54,482 nucleotides of DNA from Polyangia bacterium (lineage in GTDB: Bacteria; Myxococcota_A; Polyangia; Polyangiales; Polyangiaceae): assembly GCA_030426145.1 (NCBI GenBank), contig JAUHZF010000014.1, positions 1 through 54,482 on the forward strand. Reading direction: 5' to 3'. Position numbers and translations under genes: made by a program. Below, one piece after another: positions 51,913 to 54,482 of the stretch; the stretch's first letter is position 1, and every line of letters begins with the position of its first letter. Under the pieces are notes generated by a model. That model worked only from the letters and a program-made list of their open reading frames with translations. It made no database searches and was not told the DNA's origin.

Positions 51913-52875
51913 TCAGCTCATGGGTTGGTGGTGGTAGGCCGCGTAGCGCCCGGTGACGTGGTGCTCGAGCTGGCGCTCGATGTCGCTGAGCAGGGAGCTG
52001 GCTCCGAAGCGGAAGAGGTCGGGCTCGAGGTAGCGGTCCCCGAGCTCTTCTTTCATCAGCGCGAGCCACAGGAGGGCTTCTTTGGCCTTGCGGATCCCGC
52101 CGGCCGGCTTGAACCCCACCCGGTGACCGGTGCGTGCCTCGTAGGCCCGGATGGCGCGGCACATCACGAGGCCGACCGCCGGCGTCGCGTTGACCGACTC
52201 TTTGCCGGTGGAGGTCTTGATGAAATCGCTCCCCGCCATCATCGCGACCAAGCTCGCGCGCCCCACGTTGCGCAGGGAGCCGAGCTCGCCGGTGGCGAGG
52301 ATGGTCTTCATGTGGGCCTCGCCGCAGGCTTCGCGGCAGGCCTTGATCTCGTCGTAGAGCCCCTGCCAGTCGTGCTGCAGCGCGAGGTGACGGGAGATGA
52401 CGATGTCGATCTCCTTGGCGCCGTCCTGCACCGAAGCGCGGATCTCGGCGAGCCGCTGCGCGAGCGGCGTGAGGCCGGAGGGGAAGCCGGTGGAGACCGC
52501 GGCCACGGGGATGTTGGTGCCCTCGAGGGCGGCCACCGCGTGTTTCACCATGGCGTGGTAGACGCAGACGGCGCCGGTGGTGATCCCGAGGTCCTCGGCG
52601 CCGAGGGCGCGCAGCAGGTCGGGCCGCACGGGGCGCCGCGCCTTGGCGCAGAGCCGCTTCACGTTCGACGGGGTATCGTCGCCGCTGAGGGTGGTGAGGT
52701 CGATGAGCGTGATGGCGCGCAGCAGCCAAGCTGCCTGCCACTGCTTCTTCACGCTACGACGCTTGGGCAGCGTGGCGGCGCGTCGCTCGACGGCGCTCGT
52801 GTTGATTTGAACCGACGCGACCCAGTCGAGGTCGAGGTCGGTCCCGGGATTGCGCACGACGGGATCGTGATCCAT
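51913..52875 (-). CDS. deoC: Deoxyribose-phosphate aldolase
   Basis: A 320-residue protein. DLTTLSGDDTPSNVKRLCAK holds the Asp region. GAKEIDIVISRHLAL, MKTILATGEL, SDFIKTSTGKE (Schiff-base Lys in FIKTSTGK) and RVGFKPAGGIRKAKE are the DERA family blocks. The length matches the longer, eukaryote-like DERA forms (~320 residues) rather than the ~220-250-residue bacterial type. It cleaves 2-deoxyribose-5-phosphate to glyceraldehyde-3-phosphate and acetaldehyde. Co-transcription with the ALDH16-type gene downstream would dispose of the acetaldehyde. Confidence 0.94.
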   Translation of the reverse strand: MDHDPVVRNPGTDLDLDWVASVQINTSAVERRAATLPKRRSVKKQWQAAWLLRAITLIDLTTLSGDDTPSNVKRLCAKARRPVRPDLLRALGAEDLGITTGAVCVYHAMVKHAVAALEGTNIPVAAVSTGFPSGLTPLAQRLAEIRASVQDGAKEIDIVISRHLALQHDWQGLYDEIKACREACGEAHMKTILATGELGSLRNVGRASLVAMMAGSDFIKTSTGKESVNATPAVGLVMCRAIRAYEARTGHRVGFKPAGGIRKAKEALLWLALMKEELGDRYLEPDLFRFGASSLLSDIERQLEHHVTGRYAAYHHQPMS

Positions 52876-52998
52876 AGGCCTGCGTTCAGAGCTATGTCGA
52901 TCGCAAGCTCGCTACAAGGCTAGGAAATCACTGCGGGGAGCGAAGTCGGATCACGACCCCGTCGCTCGAGGACGCGGGGCACCCGAGGGCGCGTCTGC

Positions 52999-53649
52999 TC
53001 AGGATCCCTTGGTGAAGCGCAAGTAGGGAAGCTTGATGTCGATTTCCCCGAACTTCTCCTTCGCGGCGGCGTCGTCGAGACTCGGGCTGACGATGAAGTC
53101 CTGGCCCACCTGCCAGTTGGCGGGGGTGGCGACAGGCCCAGCATCGGTGGCCTTCACCGCGTCGAGAGCGCGTACGATCTCGGCAAAGTTTCGGCCGACG
53201 GACATGGGGTACGTCATCATCAGGCGGACCTTCTTGTCGGGTCCGATGATGAACACCGTGCGCACGGTGGCGCTGTCCTTGGCGGTGCGTCCGTCGGGCA
53301 TGTAGGCCTCGGCCGGCAGCATGTCGAAGAGCTTGGCGACCTTTAGGGAGGTATCGTCGATGATGGGGAAGTCGGCCTGAGCGCCGGAGAAGGCCTCGAT
53401 GTCCTTCTTCCACTTCACGTGGTCATCGACGCTGTCGACGGAGACGCCCATCACCTTCGTGTTCCGCTTCTTGAATTCGGGCACCAGCTGCGCGACGGCG
53501 CCGAACTCCGTGGTGCACACGGGCGTGAAGTCCTTCGGGTGTGAGAACAGGATGGCGTAGCCATCGCCAATCCAGTCGTGAAGCGAGAGCTCCCCTGCGG
53601 TCGACTCGGCGGTGAAATCAGGGGCGACGTCGTTGATGCGTAGGCTCAT
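52999..53649 (-). CDS. 1-Cys peroxiredoxin (Prx6 type)
   Basis: A 216-residue protein. FSHPKDFTPVCTTEFGAVAQ places the peroxidatic Cys at 45. The long C-terminal domain (RLMMTYPMSVGRNFAEIVRA, TPANWQVGQDFIVSPSL) is that of Prx6-type peroxiredoxins. No other Cys is seen, so it is the 1-Cys type. It reduces hydrogen peroxide and organic hydroperoxides in the cytoplasm. The upstream gap of 92 bases holds the likely promoter. Confidence 0.93.
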   Translation of the reverse strand: MSLRINDVAPDFTAESTAGELSLHDWIGDGYAILFSHPKDFTPVCTTEFGAVAQLVPEFKKRNTKVMGVSVDSVDDHVKWKKDIEAFSGAQADFPIIDDTSLKVAKLFDMLPAEAYMPDGRTAKDSATVRTVFIIGPDKKVRLMMTYPMSVGRNFAEIVRALDAVKATDAGPVATPANWQVGQDFIVSPSLDDAAAKEKFGEIDIKLPYLRFTKGS

Positions 53650-53741
53650 TTTGGGTCCTTGTCTGGAACGGGAACGCAGGAACGTGAGGTTCGTGCGCGG
53701 GTTTCGTCCCCCCTACGTTGCGGCTCCAGCGGCGCGCGACT

Positions 53742-54473
53742 TCACTCGTAGCCGTGCAGGTGGACCACGAACCACTGACCGCGCCACGAGATCATGCTCG
53801 TGAGGTCGAGCTGGCGTTCCCGCCCCTTGTGGTCCTCGTAGTACAGCAGCGAGCGCGTCACGCGGTAGTAGCCGATGAGGTTGCCCTCGCGGCCGACCTT
53901 CATCCACTCGGGCTTGCGACGCACGTCGAGGCGCAGGAACTTCGCCTTGTCCCGGTCTTTGCCGAGCTGCCCGTGGTACGCCTTGATGTCCCGTTTGAAG
54001 TTCTTGTAGAGCCGGTACTTCCAGTCCTTGGCCGGCTCCTTGATCGCCTTGACCTGCTCGTAAGCCTCGACGGGAAAGAAGAAGCCCTTGGCGAGGTCGG
54101 GCTCGTTCTTGACGATGGCTTGCCACAGCAGGGCCACGTTCTTCTCGAACCGGGGGTCTTCGGTCGACGGCTCGTCCTTGGTTTGAGGGAGGATCTTTCC
54201 GTCTGCGTCGAAGAGCTCGCCCTTGGCCACGGGAGCCGCGGTGGCGGTGGCGCTCGGTGCAGGTACGGCGGGCGGAGCTTGGGCCGCCGTGGCTGACGCG
54301 GCGGCGGTGCTGGTCTCGGCGGCGGGCGGCGCCACGGGAGCGGGGGGCGCCGGGCCGAGGGTGGTCGCGGTGCGGGGCTGCGCCGGGGGATAGCGCTCGG
54401 CGTTCGGGAGCGGGACCGGGTCGCAGGCGGCGACGAGAGTCGCGCTGCAGAGCAGAAGGGCGAAGACGCGCAC
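53742..54473 (-). CDS. Putative lipoprotein, unknown
   Basis: A 243-residue protein. The signal ends in VAAC (Cys17). An Ala/Pro/Thr linker extends to about residue 85 and is followed by a ~155-residue charged domain (WQAIVKNEPDLAKGFFFPVE, YHGQLGKDRDKAKFLRLDVR) with aromatic strands at the end (SMISWRGQWFVVHLHGYE). I know similar secreted domains only from myxobacteria and cannot name the family. Confidence 0.75.
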   Translation of the reverse strand: MRVFALLLCSATLVAACDPVPLPNAERYPPAQPRTATTLGPAPPAPVAPPAAETSTAAASATAAQAPPAVPAPSATATAAPVAKGELFDADGKILPQTKDEPSTEDPRFEKNVALLWQAIVKNEPDLAKGFFFPVEAYEQVKAIKEPAKDWKYRLYKNFKRDIKAYHGQLGKDRDKAKFLRLDVRRKPEWMKVGREGNLIGYYRVTRSLLYYEDHKGRERQLDLTSMISWRGQWFVVHLHGYE

Positions 54474-54482
54474 GGCGCGCGA

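Overview
The window is GC-rich DNA packed with genes on both strands. It carries no rRNA, tRNA, CRISPR array, phage module or transposase that I can recognise. Several traits point to a member of the Myxococcota (a myxobacterium of the Polyangia/Nannocystis/Sandaracinus type): many lipoproteins with a lipobox followed by long Gly/Ser/Thr linkers, a eukaryote-like Ser/Thr kinase with a C-terminal extracytoplasmic part, a paired DUF1592/DUF1552 operon, FG-GAP and MopE-type calcium/metal-binding lipoproteins, and a sterol C-24 methyltransferase. The taxonomic call is inference; no marker gene is present.

Layout. 1-9.4 kb: the end of a ChrR-type zinc anti-sigma factor, a MuiA-like lipoprotein, two uncharacterised lipoproteins, a LysR regulator, a small membrane protein, an exported pirin, a lipoprotein of the SMP-30 family and a metallo-beta-lactamase-fold hydrolase. 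9.4-12.7 kb (minus strand): a frameshifted zinc-ribbon microprotein, a DUF222/HNH endonuclease and a serine hydrolase whose last ~50 residues are displaced by a frameshift in a C8 tract. 12.7-17.3 kb: a polysaccharide deacetylase and a compact operon of three TPM-domain (YgcG-like) proteins around a shortened LemA-like protein. 17.3-22.2 kb: a SRPBCC protein, then a 1002-residue fusion of maleylacetate reductase, MhqD-like esterase and homogentisate 1,2-dioxygenase, followed by both subunits of a 3-oxoacid CoA-transferase. 22.2-31.5 kb: a small HExxH membrane protein, a two-domain polyphosphate:AMP phosphotransferase, a CapA-family protein, the sterol methyltransferase, a vWA-like lipoprotein, YceI and a PhoX/DUF839 protein. 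31.5-38.7 kb: DUF2461, a Ser/Thr kinase, an outer-membrane barrel with an HD phosphohydrolase, a YkgJ cysteine-cluster protein, lipoproteins, and an ECF sigma/anti-sigma/parvulin operon. 38.7-46.7 kb: DUF2927, an SGNH hydrolase with an MBOAT acyltransferase, a nitroreductase, the DUF1592/DUF1552 pair and a lipoprotein. 46.7-54.5 kb: an inverted array of short CGAG-type repeats, FG-GAP and MopE lipoproteins facing a strong terminator, a two-domain ALDH16-type aldehyde dehydrogenase with deoxyribose-phosphate aldolase, a peroxiredoxin and a final lipoprotein.

The most striking object is the triple fusion at 17847-20855. Ring-cleaving dioxygenase, enone-type reductase and serine hydrolase sit on one chain, with a CoA-transferase behind them. 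This could be a one-polypeptide aromatic ring-degradation machine, possibly a shortcut that replaces maleylacetoacetate isomerase and fumarylacetoacetase. The second is a bacterial sterol 24-C-methyltransferase with an unusual translational leader. The third is the LemA/TPM operon, in which the LemA-like protein has lost the middle of its helical bundle and gained a new N-terminal region.
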